A DNA stretch of 13,418 bases from Polaromonas sp. (GCA_014376885.1 JACMQR010000275.1:1-13418), one strand, 5' to 3'; shown: positions 1-7,020, numbered from the stretch's first letter. The notes: generated by a model not told the origin, from the sequence alone. A program made the numbers and translations.

Positions 1-1
1 C

Positions 2-244
2 CGCTGGATGCGCATGCTGACCATTCCCAACCAGTCGTCGGTGGCCAAGGCGTTCCTGGAGTTTGACGACGCGGGCCGGATGCGGCCATCGAGCTACTAC
101 GACCGGCTGGTCGATGTGATGGAAGAGCTTGTCAAGTTCACGCTGCTGACGCGGGACCTGTCGCCCTGGCTGGTGGACCGCTACAGCGAACGCCGGGAAA
201 GCGCCGAGGCGCTGTCGCAGCGGGTAAATCAGCGCAGCTTGTAG
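2..244 (+). CDS. arsH: ArsH, NADPH-dependent FMN reductase of arsenic resistance (3' end only)
   Basis: The gene enters from the left edge, and 80 C-terminal residues are visible before the TAG stop. The stretches [18 protein letters not shown] and [19 protein letters not shown] are the highly conserved C-terminal part of ArsH, recognised from memory of the family. ArsH is a cytoplasmic flavoprotein of the NADPH-dependent FMN reductase superfamily, commonly found in ars operons and linked to oxidation of trivalent organoarsenicals. The N-terminal flavodoxin-like part lies outside the window, so intactness cannot be judged. No other ars gene is visible downstream; the following 520 bp are regulatory sequence for the next transcript. 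Family assignment is confident; the exact substrate is not shown by this sequence. Confidence 0.88.
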   Translation, partial: RWMRMLTIPNQSSVAKAFLEFDDAGRMRPSSYYDRLVDVMEELVKFTLLTRDLSPWLVDRYSERRESAEALSQRVNQRSL

Positions 245-246
245 CT

Positions 247-265
247 TGGCCGTGCCTTGCGGCCA
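247..265 (+). terminator. possible weak terminator hairpin after arsH
   Basis: A 6-bp perfect stem (TGGCCG and CGGCCA, 7-nt loop) begins two bases after the arsH stop codon. It is followed by a G-rich stretch and only a short T run (TTTCTT), so it is a poor intrinsic terminator by itself. It may only mark the transcript end. Confidence 0.3.
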
Positions 266-308
266 GGGGCTTTCTTGCCCGCCGGGCCAAAACCCGGTCG
301 GCCAGGGC

Positions 309-348
309 CTGTCACGCAACTGCCATGCGGCTGACACGGCGGCGTCAC
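309..348 (+). promoter_or_regulatory. putative Pho box array (PhoB-binding direct repeats)
   Basis: Four 7-bp units start at 309, 320, 331 and 342, exactly 11 bp apart with 4-bp spacers: CTGTCAC, CTGCCAT, CTGACAC and GCGTCAC. The PhoB-binding site is known to be 7-bp direct repeats of the CTGTCAT type separated by 4 bp, so both unit and phase match. The orientation points rightward. A weak -10 candidate, CAAACT, lies at 359-364, at the usual distance for activator-dependent Pho promoters. Downstream are a small ORF and olsB; ornithine-lipid synthesis is a known phosphate-starvation response in other proteobacteria. The pattern is seen directly; PhoB control is inferred. Confidence 0.6.
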
Positions 349-393
349 CGGCTGCCTTCAAACTTGCCTGATTAGCGCTTGTTGGAGAACGCA

Positions 394-651
394 ATGGCAA
401 TGAACACGATCCCTGTGGCTGAGCAGCCCCAAAACCCGGGCCAGGCCGCCAGTTCGGCAATTCACGAGTTGGACCGGCAGCGGCTGCGCATTCTGCGCTG
501 CACCGCTCACGCCATGGCCAGCAGCCCTGGCGGGCTGCGCTTTCGGGCTGGCACTCGGCCGTGGCTTGACGGACTGCCGGCTGGCCAGCCGGTCTTTGGC
601 CACCGCGAATCCCCGAGTCCGGATGCCGCAACCTGGCCTGCTGCCAGCTGA
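394..651 (+). CDS. hypothetical 85-residue protein, doubtful
   Basis: An ATG preceded by GGAG at a 6-nt spacing opens an 85-residue frame that begins about 30 bp after the putative Pho promoter and ends 17 bp before a strong terminator. I recognise no family. The first ~45 residues (start MAMNTIPVAEQPQ, then the Arg/Leu-rich HELDRQRLRILR) have a plausible composition. The second half is rich in Gly, Pro and Arg and looks like GC-rich noise. The transcript could instead be a non-coding RNA or carry a degraded gene. Its placement between promoter-like and terminator elements is the main argument for it. Confidence 0.35.
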   Translation: MAMNTIPVAEQPQNPGQAASSAIHELDRQRLRILRCTAHAMASSPGGLRFRAGTRPWLDGLPAGQPVFGHRESPSPDAATWPAAS

Positions 652-668
652 TTTGCCCGATTGCCTCC

Positions 669-691
669 AGCCCCTTTCAAGGGGCTTTTTT
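669..691 (+). terminator. Rho-independent terminator
   Basis: The inverted repeat AGCCCCTT / AAGGGGCT (669-676 and 679-686) runs straight into a T tract at 686-691. The stem is G/C-rich with a tight loop. It would end the transcript started at the Pho-box promoter before olsB, unless read-through or antitermination occurs. Confidence 0.8.
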
Positions 692-767
692 CCATCCGGC
701 CTGCCGACCCGAACCGAATTTGCAGGCCGGGCGCCATGTGAACGAACCAGTCACCAAGGATTCCGCC

Positions 768-1619
768 ATGAAAGAGCTGCCTACGCCGACCTTCGCCTTC
801 TCGCCAGTCACCTTGCCCCGGAGATCAGTTTTTCAGCGCGTTCATGCGCCGGTTGCGCCTGCCATGGTCGGAATGGCGGCCCCGCCGACCGGAAAAATCC
901 TGGTCGGCTGGGCGCGGCACCAGGACGAGGTGCGGGAAGCGCAGCGCCTGCGCCACCAGGTGTTTGCGCTGGAAATGGGTGCCACGCTGCCCACCGTGGT
1001 TGCCGGCCATGACATCGACCTGTTCGACGACTACTGCGAGCACCTGCTGGTGCGCGACGCGGCCAGCCGACAGGTCGTCGGCACCTACCGGGTGCTGACG
1101 CCGGCCCAGGCCAGGCGCGCCGGCGGCACCTACAGCGACATCGAGTTCGACCTGGTCAGGCTGCGTGGCCTGCGGGAGCGGATGGTCGAGCTGGGCCGCA
1201 GCTGCGTGCATGCCGACCACCGCCATGGCGGCGTCATCCTGGCGCTGTGGGGTGCGCTGGCCGAATTCATGGCGAGAAACCGGCTCGACACCATGATCGG
1301 CTGCGCCAGCATTCCGATGCACCATCAGGGCGTGCCCGGCGGCCATGCCGCCGCCAGCATCTGGCGCCAGGTGCGCCAGACGCACCTGGCAGACATCGAC
1401 TACTGGGTCACGCCGCGCCTGGCCCTGCCGGTCGGGCAGCTCGACGATTCGCTGGTGGTCGAGCCGCCGGCGCTCATCAAGGGCTACCTGCGCCTGGGCG
1501 CCAAGGTGCTGGGCGCGCCGGCCTGGGATCCGGACTTCAACTCGGCCGACCTGCCGATGATGATGCGGGTCGCCGACCTGCCGGCGCGCTACCTGAAGCA
1601 TTTCTCCGCCAATGCCTGA
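768..1619 (+). CDS. olsB: OlsB-type L-ornithine N(alpha)-acyltransferase
   Basis: A GNAT-fold acyltransferase of the OlsB/'putative hemolysin' family, 283 aa. OlsB transfers a 3-hydroxyacyl chain from ACP to the amino group of ornithine, giving lyso-ornithine lipid, the first step of phosphorus-free ornithine-lipid synthesis at the inner membrane. Visible family features are REAQRLRHQVFALEMG (about 56-71), the core ELGRSCVHADHRHGG (about 141-155), the LW/IGCAS segment (160-181) and the typical PPALIKGYLRLGAKVLGAPA block (233-252). The ATG at 768 is chosen because AAGGA precedes it; a TTG at 720 is in frame but lacks support. Residues 1-42 look poorly conserved. The gene stands alone here without the olsA partner. 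A Pho-box-like array lies 420 bp upstream, but a terminator intervenes. Confidence 0.85.
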   Translation: MKELPTPTFAFSPVTLPRRSVFQRVHAPVAPAMVGMAAPPTGKILVGWARHQDEVREAQRLRHQVFALEMGATLPTVVAGHDIDLFDDYCEHLLVRDAASRQVVGTYRVLTPAQARRAGGTYSDIEFDLVRLRGLRERMVELGRSCVHADHRHGGVILALWGALAEFMARNRLDTMIGCASIPMHHQGVPGGHAAASIWRQVRQTHLADIDYWVTPRLALPVGQLDDSLVVEPPALIKGYLRLGAKVLGAPAWDPDFNSADLPMMMRVADLPARYLKHFSANA

Positions 1620-1652
1620 GGCCTGAAACCGCGGCCTGACATCCGCGCCCCG

Positions 1653-2627
1653 TCAGTTCACCATCACCAGCTTGCCCATGACGCTGCGCGAGCCCATGCG
1701 CGCATAGGCCGCCTTGAGTTCGGCCATCGGCATGGTGCAGTCGATCACCGGCTTGATCTTGCCTCGGGCGTACCACTGTGCCAGCTCGGCCATGGCGCGC
1801 GCATTGGCTGCCGGCTCGTTCTTGGCAAAGCCGCCCCAGAACACGCCGACGATGGACGCGCCCTTGAGCAGCGTCAGGTTGAGCGGCAGCGACGGAATCG
1901 CGCCGTCCGCAAAACCCACCACCAGGTAGCGGCCGCGCCAGGCGATCGAGCGAAACGCCGGCTCGGCCATGGCGCCGCCCACCGGGTCGTAGATCACATC
2001 CGGGCCCTTGCCGCCGGTCAGCAGCTTGATGGCTTCGCGCAGGTCCTGCCTGGCGTAGTTGATGGTGGCATCGGCGCCGATCGAGGTGCACAGCGCGCAT
2101 TTCTCGTCGGTCGATGCCGCTGCAATGACGCGCGCGCCGAGCGCTTTGGCGATCTGGATGGCCGAGGTGCCGACGCCGCCGGCCGCGCCCAGCACCAGGA
2201 CGGTTTCGCCGGCCTTGAGCTGCGCCCGGTCTGCCAGCGCATGGTGCGAGGTGGCGTAAATCATGATGAACGCTGCCGCATCGACAAACCCAAAGCCTTC
2301 GGGCAGCGGCATGCACAGCGCCGCCGGGGCTATTACATGGCTGGCAAAGCCGCCGGTGCCCGACAGGCAGGCCACCGGCTGGCCGACCTGCAGATGGCTC
2401 ACGCCACTGCCCACGGCCTGCACCACGCCGGCATATTCCGAACCCGGGACAAACGGCAGGGGCGGCTTCATCTGGTACTTGTTCTGCACGATCAGCAGGT
2501 CCGGAAAGTTCAGGCTGGCCGCCTTGATCTCGATCAGCACCTCGCCGGCGCCAGGAACCGGGGTGGGCAGTTCTTTCCAGGTCAGCGCGTCGACGCCGGT
2601 GGGGTTTTCACAAAGCCAGGCATGCAT
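1653..2627 (-). CDS. NADPH:quinone oxidoreductase-type MDR protein
   Basis: A 324-aa member of the zinc-free quinone oxidoreductase branch of the medium-chain dehydrogenase/reductase superfamily. It has an N-terminal GroES-like domain (residues ~1-125, with SLNFPDLLIVQNKY and PFVPGSEYAGVV). A Rossmann domain follows, with the nucleotide-binding motif VLGAAGGVGTSAIQIAKALG at ~145-164. The catalytic zinc ligands of alcohol dehydrogenases are not apparent. The likely role is NADPH-dependent reduction of quinones or enones in the cytoplasm; the substrate cannot be read from sequence. The start at 2627 is supported by GGAGA eight bases upstream, whereas an upstream in-frame extension lacks conserved features. 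The gene converges on olsB (33 bp between stops) and is divergent from surE. Similar genes are often called qor or 'NADPH:quinone oxidoreductase family'. Confidence 0.85.
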   Translation of the reverse strand: MHAWLCENPTGVDALTWKELPTPVPGAGEVLIEIKAASLNFPDLLIVQNKYQMKPPLPFVPGSEYAGVVQAVGSGVSHLQVGQPVACLSGTGGFASHVIAPAALCMPLPEGFGFVDAAAFIMIYATSHHALADRAQLKAGETVLVLGAAGGVGTSAIQIAKALGARVIAAASTDEKCALCTSIGADATINYARQDLREAIKLLTGGKGPDVIYDPVGGAMAEPAFRSIAWRGRYLVVGFADGAIPSLPLNLTLLKGASIVGVFWGGFAKNEPAANARAMAELAQWYARGKIKPVIDCTMPMAELKAAYARMGSRSVMGKLVMVN

Positions 2628-2769
2628 GGACAGGTCTCCAAAAATAAGCAACAGCCCGGGTTGCCAGACGGCGGGGTGCCGGCTGCGGGCGCGTCGGGGC
2701 ATTCATCATAGGCAAGCCGGCCTTTGAGGCCTAGCTGAAATCCCATGCGGCCTGTCCCGACCGGGACCG

Positions 2770-2775
2770 TAGAAT
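2770..2775 (+). promoter_or_regulatory. -10-like element just ahead of surE
   Basis: TAGAAT ends six bases before the surE ATG, in the context TAGAATCAGGCC-ATG. A start of transcription ~7 nt after this hexamer would fall on or next to the A of the ATG. No usable Shine-Dalgarno sequence is visible and no good -35 can be named, so this is a tentative call. A near-identical layout precedes rlmD. Confidence 0.4.
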
Positions 2776-2781
2776 CAGGCC

Positions 2782-3567
2782 ATGAAAATCCTGATCTGCA
2801 ACGATGACGGTTACCAGGCGCCAGGCATCGTCGCCCTGTACGAAGCCCTTAAAACAATTGCCGATGTCGAGGTGGTGGCGCCCGAGCAGAACAACAGCGC
2901 CAAGTCAAACGCCCTTAGCCTGCATACGCCGCTGTATGTGCGGACGGCTGCCAACGGCTTTCGCTATGTTGACGGAACGCCTGCCGACTGCGTGCACATT
3001 GCGCTGACCGGGCTGCTTGGCTACCGGCCCGACCTGGTGGTGTCTGGCATCAACAACGGCGCCAACATGGGCGACGACACGATTTACTCCGGCACCGTAG
3101 GCGCGGCCATGGAAGGCTACCTGTTCGGCATTCCGGCCATCGCCTTTTCGCAAACCGAAAAAGGCTGGTCGCACATCGACGTGGCAGCGCAGCAGGCGCG
3201 CAACCTGGTGCGCCAGCTGATGCCGTCGCTCGAAGCGCTTGCCGACGGCGCCCCGCCGACGGTGCCGCCGTGGCTGCTCAATGTGAACATTCCCAACCTG
3301 CCTGCCGGCATGGTCGAGGGCTTCAAGGTGGTCCGCCTGGGGCGCCGTCATGCCGCCGAGCGGGTCATCACTCAAACCAGCCCGCGCGGCGAGACCATGT
3401 ACTGGATTGGCAGCGCCGGCTCTGCCAAGGAAGCCGGCGATGGCACCGACTTTCATGCCACTTCAAAGGGCTATGTGTCGATCACGCCGCTGCATGTCGA
3501 CCTGACCGAGCATGAGCGGCTGGCCTACTGGGCGCAGACGGCGGCCAAGCTGAACCACCGGCATTGA
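2782..3567 (+). CDS. surE: SurE, 5'/3'-nucleotidase (survival protein)
   Basis: A 261-aa metal-dependent nucleotidase that dephosphorylates nucleoside monophosphates (and, in E. coli, short polyphosphate) in the cytoplasm; it is associated with stationary-phase survival. The SurE signature is intact. [12 protein letters not shown] carries the metal-binding Asp8-Asp9, [14 protein letters not shown] carries Ser39, and [21 protein letters not shown] carries Asn91 plus the phosphate-binding loop. Length matches the family (about 250 aa). It starts the + strand cluster: the next gene, pcm, begins 16 bp after its stop, the same order as in E. coli. A TAGAAT hexamer abuts the start codon and no Shine-Dalgarno is seen, so the mRNA may be leaderless. 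Identification is firm; the leaderless start is inferred. Confidence 0.96.
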   Translation: MKILICNDDGYQAPGIVALYEALKTIADVEVVAPEQNNSAKSNALSLHTPLYVRTAANGFRYVDGTPADCVHIALTGLLGYRPDLVVSGINNGANMGDDTIYSGTVGAAMEGYLFGIPAIAFSQTEKGWSHIDVAAQQARNLVRQLMPSLEALADGAPPTVPPWLLNVNIPNLPAGMVEGFKVVRLGRRHAAERVITQTSPRGETMYWIGSAGSAKEAGDGTDFHATSKGYVSITPLHVDLTEHERLAYWAQTAAKLNHRH

Positions 3568-3583
3568 AAAAAGACGGCCCGCC

Positions 3584-4438
3584 ATGACGTCACCGCCCAA
3601 GCCGCCCTTTGAGGCTTCCGGCAAGCTGGGCCAAGGCAACGTCCGGCCTGCTTTCCCGGTGTTGCTTGACCCTGACAAGGGCAACCCCTTTGCTCCTAAA
3701 AAAATAGCTGTGGCTGCCCGCGCCACAAGCGCAGGCAGCCAAATCAGCTTGAAAAGAGCATTTCAGCCCGGCGCGTCCAGTGGTTTCGGTCTGGACTCCG
3801 CGGTGCGCGCGCGCATGGTGCGCCGCCTGGCAGAGCAGGGGGTGGTCGACGTGCAGGTGCTGGCGGCCCTGGGCGCGGTGCAGCGCCACCATTTTGTCGA
3901 CACCGCGCTGGCCAACCTGGCCTATGAAGACACCAGCCTGCCCATCGGTTTCGGCCAGACCATCTCCAAGCCCAATGTGGTGGCCCGCATGCTCGAGCTG
4001 CTGCAGGAGGGCCTGCATGACGCCAGCGGCAGGCTTGGCCGGGTGCTGGAAATCGGCACCGGTTGCGGCTACCAGGCCGCTGTCCTGAGCCACCTTGCCA
4101 CCGAGGTTTACAGCATGGAGCGGCTGCGCGGCCTGCATGACAAGGCCCGGGAAAACCTGCGTTCCCTGCGCCTGGCCAATGTGCATTTGCTGTTCGGCGA
4201 CGGCATCCACGGCTTTGCCAAGGGCGCGCCGTATGCCGGCATCATTGCCGCGGCTGGCGGTGCGGCGATTCCGCCCGCCTGGACCGACCAGCTGGCCGTC
4301 GGCGGGCGCCTGGTGGCGCCGCTGCAGGACGCCAGCGGCGCCCAGGCGCTGGTGGTGGTGGACCGCACGGCGCGGGGACTTCGCCAGACTTTACTCGAGG
4401 CCGTTCATTTTGTCCCTTTAAAATCAGGCGTTGGCTGA
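3584..4438 (+). CDS. pcm: Protein-L-isoaspartate O-methyltransferase with extended N-terminus
   Basis: Pcm methylates isoaspartyl residues with S-adenosylmethionine and so repairs damaged proteins in the cytoplasm. The catalytic domain occupies about residues 73-284. RARMVRRL...GVVDVQVLAALGAVQRHHFV is followed by AYEDTSLPIGFGQTISKPNVVARMLELL, the SAM-binding LEIGTGCGYQAAVLS (155-169), FGDG (204-207) and IIAAAGGAAIPPAW. The protein is 284 aa, against about 210 in E. coli. The extra ~70 N-terminal residues include ~36-58, encoded by a copy of an interspersed repeat (3690-3756) that stays in frame. The start at 3584 follows surE closely but has no strong Shine-Dalgarno; a later start, for example Met78, is conceivable but would cut the domain edge. 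N-terminal extensions occur in other betaproteobacterial Pcm proteins. Confidence 0.93.
   Translation: MTSPPKPPFEASGKLGQGNVRPAFPVLLDPDKGNPFAPKKIAVAARATSAGSQISLKRAFQPGASSGFGLDSAVRARMVRRLAEQGVVDVQVLAALGAVQRHHFVDTALANLAYEDTSLPIGFGQTISKPNVVARMLELLQEGLHDASGRLGRVLEIGTGCGYQAAVLSHLATEVYSMERLRGLHDKARENLRSLRLANVHLLFGDGIHGFAKGAPYAGIIAAAGGAAIPPAWTDQLAVGGRLVAPLQDASGAQALVVVDRTARGLRQTLLEAVHFVPLKSGVG
3690..3756 (+). repeat. interspersed palindromic-type repeat, copy 1, inside pcm
   Basis: The skeleton is TTGCTCCTAAAAAAATAGCTG, then a variable GC-rich middle, CACAAGCGCAGGCAGCC, and a TTGAAAAG end. It shares order and key words (a TAGCTG core, an AAGCGC block, a GGC/GCC block and an A/T-rich end) with copies at 6561-6630 (reverse strand) and 13255-13325. 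Its A/T-rich ends contrast with the surrounding coding DNA. It resembles an intergenic repeat I recall from Comamonadaceae genomes. Here it codes for about residues 36-58 of Pcm without a stop. Confidence 0.55.
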
Positions 4439-4495
4439 GCCGGGTCTTGCTACTTTCAGCCCGGCATCCGGCCATGGTCAATGATGAAGGAATCA

Positions 4496-5401
4496 ATGAG
4501 TAAACGTATCTGGTCACACCGCATGGAGCCGCTTTGGGCGTCCGGACCCCTTCACGAAGCCCGCCGGACACTGCGCCTGGCGCTGCCCGGCGCATTGGCA
4601 GCCGCTATGGTGCTGGCTGCCGGCTGCAGCTCGCGCAGCCTGAGCAGCGCGCCGGTCGAGGACCGGGGCACTGCCTTGTCGCGCCCGGCGCCCATCGAGC
4701 TGGCCAAGCCGGCGCTGCCAGGCGCTGAAAATGCCGGAAAACCTGGCTACTACACGGTCAAGCCGGGTGACACGATGATCCGCATCGGTCTGGAAAACGG
4801 CCAGAACTGGCGCGACATCGCCCGCTGGAACGGGCTTGAGAACCCCAACCTGATCGAAGTCGGCCAGGTGCTGCGCGTGATTGCGCCGGTCAGCGACAGC
4901 GCCCAGGCAGTCACCCGGCCGGTCACGCCCGGCTCGGTCATTGCGGGCGGCGTGGCCCGGCCGGCCGCATCGGCGCCGGCTGCCCCGGCGGCGCCAGCGC
5001 CGGCCCCGTCTGCCGGCCCTTTGGGCAGCGACGAGGATGTCGGCTGGATCTGGCCGGCGCAGGGAGCCTTGGTGGCCGGCTTTGACGAAGCGAAAAACAA
5101 GGGCCTGGACATTTCCGGCAACTCAGGCGATCCGGTGGTCGCGTCCGCCGATGGCCGGGTGGTCTATTCCGGCGCCGGCCTGCGCGGCTATGGCAACCTG
5201 ATCATCCTCAAGCACAACAACACCTTCCTGACAGCCTATGCGCACAACAAGGTGCTGCTGGTCAAGGAAGACCAGACCGTGAAAAAGGGCCAGAAGATCG
5301 CCGAAATGGGCAACAGCGATGCCGACAAGGTCAAGCTGCATTTTGAAATCCGCCGCCAGGGCAAACCAGTGGACCCGGCCAAATACCTGCCGGCCAGGTA
5401 G
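4496..5401 (+). CDS. nlpD: NlpD-type lipoprotein: LysM plus degenerate M23 (LytM) domain
   Basis: A 301-aa envelope lipoprotein. The signal peptide has an unusually long n-region and ends in the lipobox LAAG-C44. A LysM peptidoglycan-binding domain follows (about 85-129, YTVKPGDT...LIEVGQVLRVI), then an Ala/Pro linker (about 131-180) and a C-terminal M23 domain (about 187-298). The M23 site is degenerate: the first zinc-ligand His is Asn201 (NKGLD), and the first His of HxH is Lys280 (KLHFE), while Asp205, His250 and His282 remain. E. coli NlpD is likewise inactive and works by activating the amidase AmiC during cell separation, so the same role is inferred. The start at 4496 is chosen because AAGGA precedes it; an in-frame ATG at 4481 is less likely. 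pcm ends 57 bp upstream, and a terminator rather than rpoS follows. Confidence 0.9.
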   Translation: MSKRIWSHRMEPLWASGPLHEARRTLRLALPGALAAAMVLAAGCSSRSLSSAPVEDRGTALSRPAPIELAKPALPGAENAGKPGYYTVKPGDTMIRIGLENGQNWRDIARWNGLENPNLIEVGQVLRVIAPVSDSAQAVTRPVTPGSVIAGGVARPAASAPAAPAAPAPAPSAGPLGSDEDVGWIWPAQGALVAGFDEAKNKGLDISGNSGDPVVASADGRVVYSGAGLRGYGNLIILKHNNTFLTAYAHNKVLLVKEDQTVKKGQKIAEMGNSDADKVKLHFEIRRQGKPVDPAKYLPAR

Positions 5402-5427
5402 GCGGCGCGGCTGGCTCTTCAGAAATT

Positions 5428-5448
5428 CCTGCTACGGCAGGTTTTTTT
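5428..5448 (+). terminator. Rho-independent terminator after nlpD
   Basis: CCTGC (5428-5432), a TACG tetraloop closed by C-G, and GCAGG (5437-5441) precede seven T's (5442-5448). The UNCG-type loop makes this short stem unusually stable. It lies 27 bp after the nlpD stop and separates the surE-pcm-nlpD unit from rlmD. Confidence 0.88.
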
Positions 5449-5504
5449 ACGGGGCTGCCGGGGCGCTGCACCGTCGCCGTGCCGGCCCGCTTGCCCGGGC
5501 CTGA

Positions 5505-5510
5505 GACAAT
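5505..5510 (+). promoter_or_regulatory. -10-like element just ahead of rlmD
   Basis: GACAAT ends five bases before the rlmD ATG in the context GACAATCAGGC-ATG, nearly the same layout as TAGAATCAGGCC-ATG before surE. Since a terminator lies just upstream, rlmD needs its own promoter. No clear -35 and no Shine-Dalgarno are seen. A leaderless transcript is the simplest reading, but it is an inference. Confidence 0.4.
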
Positions 5511-5515
5511 CAGGC

Positions 5516-6988
5516 ATGCTTGATGACACCCCCACACCGCCACCGCCAACGACTGGCGCGGCTGCCGCCTACCCGATCGACCTGCTGAGCGTCGAGTCGC
5601 TTGACATCGAGGCCCAGGGCATTGCCCACCGCGCCGATGGCAAGGTGGTTTTCATTGACGGCGCCTTGCCGTTCGAGCAGGTCACGGCCAATGTGTACCG
5701 CAAGAAAAGCAGCTTTGAAAAAGCCACCCTGCTGGCGGTCCACCGCGAGTCGTCGCAGCGCGTGCAGCCGGCGTGTCCGCATTTCGGCATGCACACCGGC
5801 GCCTGCGGCGGCTGCAAGATGCAGCACCTGCACATCGGCGCGCAGGTCGCCGTCAAGCAGCGGGTGCTGGAGGACAACCTGCGCTTCATCGGCAAGGTCG
5901 TGGCGGACACCATGCTCAGGCCGATTGAGGGGCCAGCCTGGCATTACCGCTACCGCGCCCGGCTGTCGGTGCGGTTTGTGCGTAAAAAAGGCACTGCGCT
6001 GGTCGGTTTTCATGAACGCAAGAGCGCTTACGTCACCGACATGACCGAATGCCCCGTGCTGCCGTTGCATGTCAGCGACCTGCTGGTGCCGCTGCGCGGG
6101 CTGATCAGCAGCATGGAGGCGCGCGAAGCCATCCCGCAGATCGAACTGGCCTGCGGCGACGCGGTCACGGCGCTGGTGCTGCGCCACATGGCGCCGCTGA
6201 GCGAGGCTGACCTGGCTCGGCTGCGCGCCTTTGCGGGCGCGCATGCGGGCGTGCAGTGGTGGGTGCAGTCCGGCGGCCTGGAAACCGTCAGGCTGCTGGA
6301 CGACCCGATTCAGGAACTGAGCTACGGCCTGCCCGAATTCGGCATCAACATGCCCTTCAAGCCAACCGATTTCACCCAGGTCAATCCGCACATCAACCAG
6401 GTGCTGGTGTCGCGCGCTCTGCGCCTGCTGGGTGTGCAGCCGCACGAGCGGGTGATCGACTGGTTTTGCGGCCTGGGCAATTTCACGCTGCCGCTGGCCA
6501 CCCGGGCGGGTGCGGTGCTGGGCATCGAAGGCAGCGAGGCACTGGTGGCCCGGGCTCGCGAAAATTATGAACGAAATAGGCCGGGTGTGCTTGTCAGGCC
6601 TGAATTATCAGCTACAAAGTTTGTAGCACGAAACCTTTTCGAGATGACGCCGGCCATGCTGGTGGCCGATGGCGCGGCAGACAAGTGGCTGGTAGATCCG
6701 CCGCGCGAAGGCGCTTTTGAGTTGTTCAAGTCGCTGGCCGCGCTGCACCGGCAAATGGTCACCGGCGTGCCCTGCGACGACGGCATCCACCAGCAAAGCC
6801 TGGCGCTAAACGGGTGGACGCCGCCCCGCCGGATTGTGTATGTGAGCTGCAATCCGGCCACGCTGGCGCGCGATGCGGGCGTGCTGGTCGACAGCGGCGG
6901 CTACCGCTGCACGGCCGCCGGCGTGATCAACATGTTTCCGCACACCGCGCATGTCGAGTCGATGGCGGTGTTTGAGCGGGTGGCCTGA
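5516..6988 (+). CDS. rlmD: 23S rRNA (uracil(1939)-C5)-methyltransferase RlmD
   Basis: A SAM-dependent RNA m5U methyltransferase that modifies U1939 of 23S rRNA. In order it has a TRAM-like region (about 20-75), [4Fe-4S] cysteines C87, C97, C100 and C179 ([14 protein letters not shown]...TECP), [17 protein letters not shown] (281-297), the SAM-binding [15 protein letters not shown] (314-328), LVDPPREGA (392-400) and the catalytic [11 protein letters not shown] with Cys445. [10 protein letters not shown] then supplies the general base Glu481. At 490 aa it is longer than E. coli RlmD (433). Extra segments are seen at about 350-368, encoded by an interspersed repeat, and between LVDPPREGA and RRIVYVSC (about 20 residues). 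All catalytic motifs are intact, so it should be functional. The old name is rumA. Confidence 0.94.
   Translation: MLDDTPTPPPPTTGAAAAYPIDLLSVESLDIEAQGIAHRADGKVVFIDGALPFEQVTANVYRKKSSFEKATLLAVHRESSQRVQPACPHFGMHTGACGGCKMQHLHIGAQVAVKQRVLEDNLRFIGKVVADTMLRPIEGPAWHYRYRARLSVRFVRKKGTALVGFHERKSAYVTDMTECPVLPLHVSDLLVPLRGLISSMEAREAIPQIELACGDAVTALVLRHMAPLSEADLARLRAFAGAHAGVQWWVQSGGLETVRLLDDPIQELSYGLPEFGINMPFKPTDFTQVNPHINQVLVSRALRLLGVQPHERVIDWFCGLGNFTLPLATRAGAVLGIEGSEALVARARENYERNRPGVLVRPELSATKFVARNLFEMTPAMLVADGAADKWLVDPPREGAFELFKSLAALHRQMVTGVPCDDGIHQQSLALNGWTPPRRIVYVSCNPATLARDAGVLVDSGGYRCTAAGVINMFPHTAHVESMAVFERVA
6561..6630 (-). repeat. interspersed palindromic-type repeat, copy 2, inside rlmD
   Basis: Read on the minus strand it runs GTGCTACAAACTTTGTAGCTG, a variable middle, GACAAGCAC and then GGCCTATTTCGTTCATAATT. 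The last block closely matches GGCTTATTTCGTTATAAATT in the copy at 13255-13325. It contains a perfect 8-bp inverted repeat, GCTACAAA-G-TTTGTAGC (6611-6627). It is A/T-rich in a GC-rich gene and encodes about residues 350-371 of RlmD in frame, at a point where the family normally has a shorter loop. Confidence 0.6.
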
Positions 6989-7020
6989 CGCGCCGACCGG
7001 CGCATTGGCGGCGCGCCATG

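Noticed and set aside
825..1601. Long antisense reading frame opposite olsB
   Set aside because: GC-rich genes often give open antisense frames. The translation is rich in His, Arg and Gln, has no recognisable motif, and the sense frame is a clear OlsB.
4980..5030. Low-complexity Ala/Pro repeat as a possible tandem repeat
   Set aside because: It is the linker between the LysM and M23 domains of NlpD; the DNA units are irregular.
5510..6445. 311-codon antisense frame opposite rlmD
   Set aside because: The sense frame carries all RlmD motifs. The antisense product is His/Gln/Ala-rich with no family resemblance.
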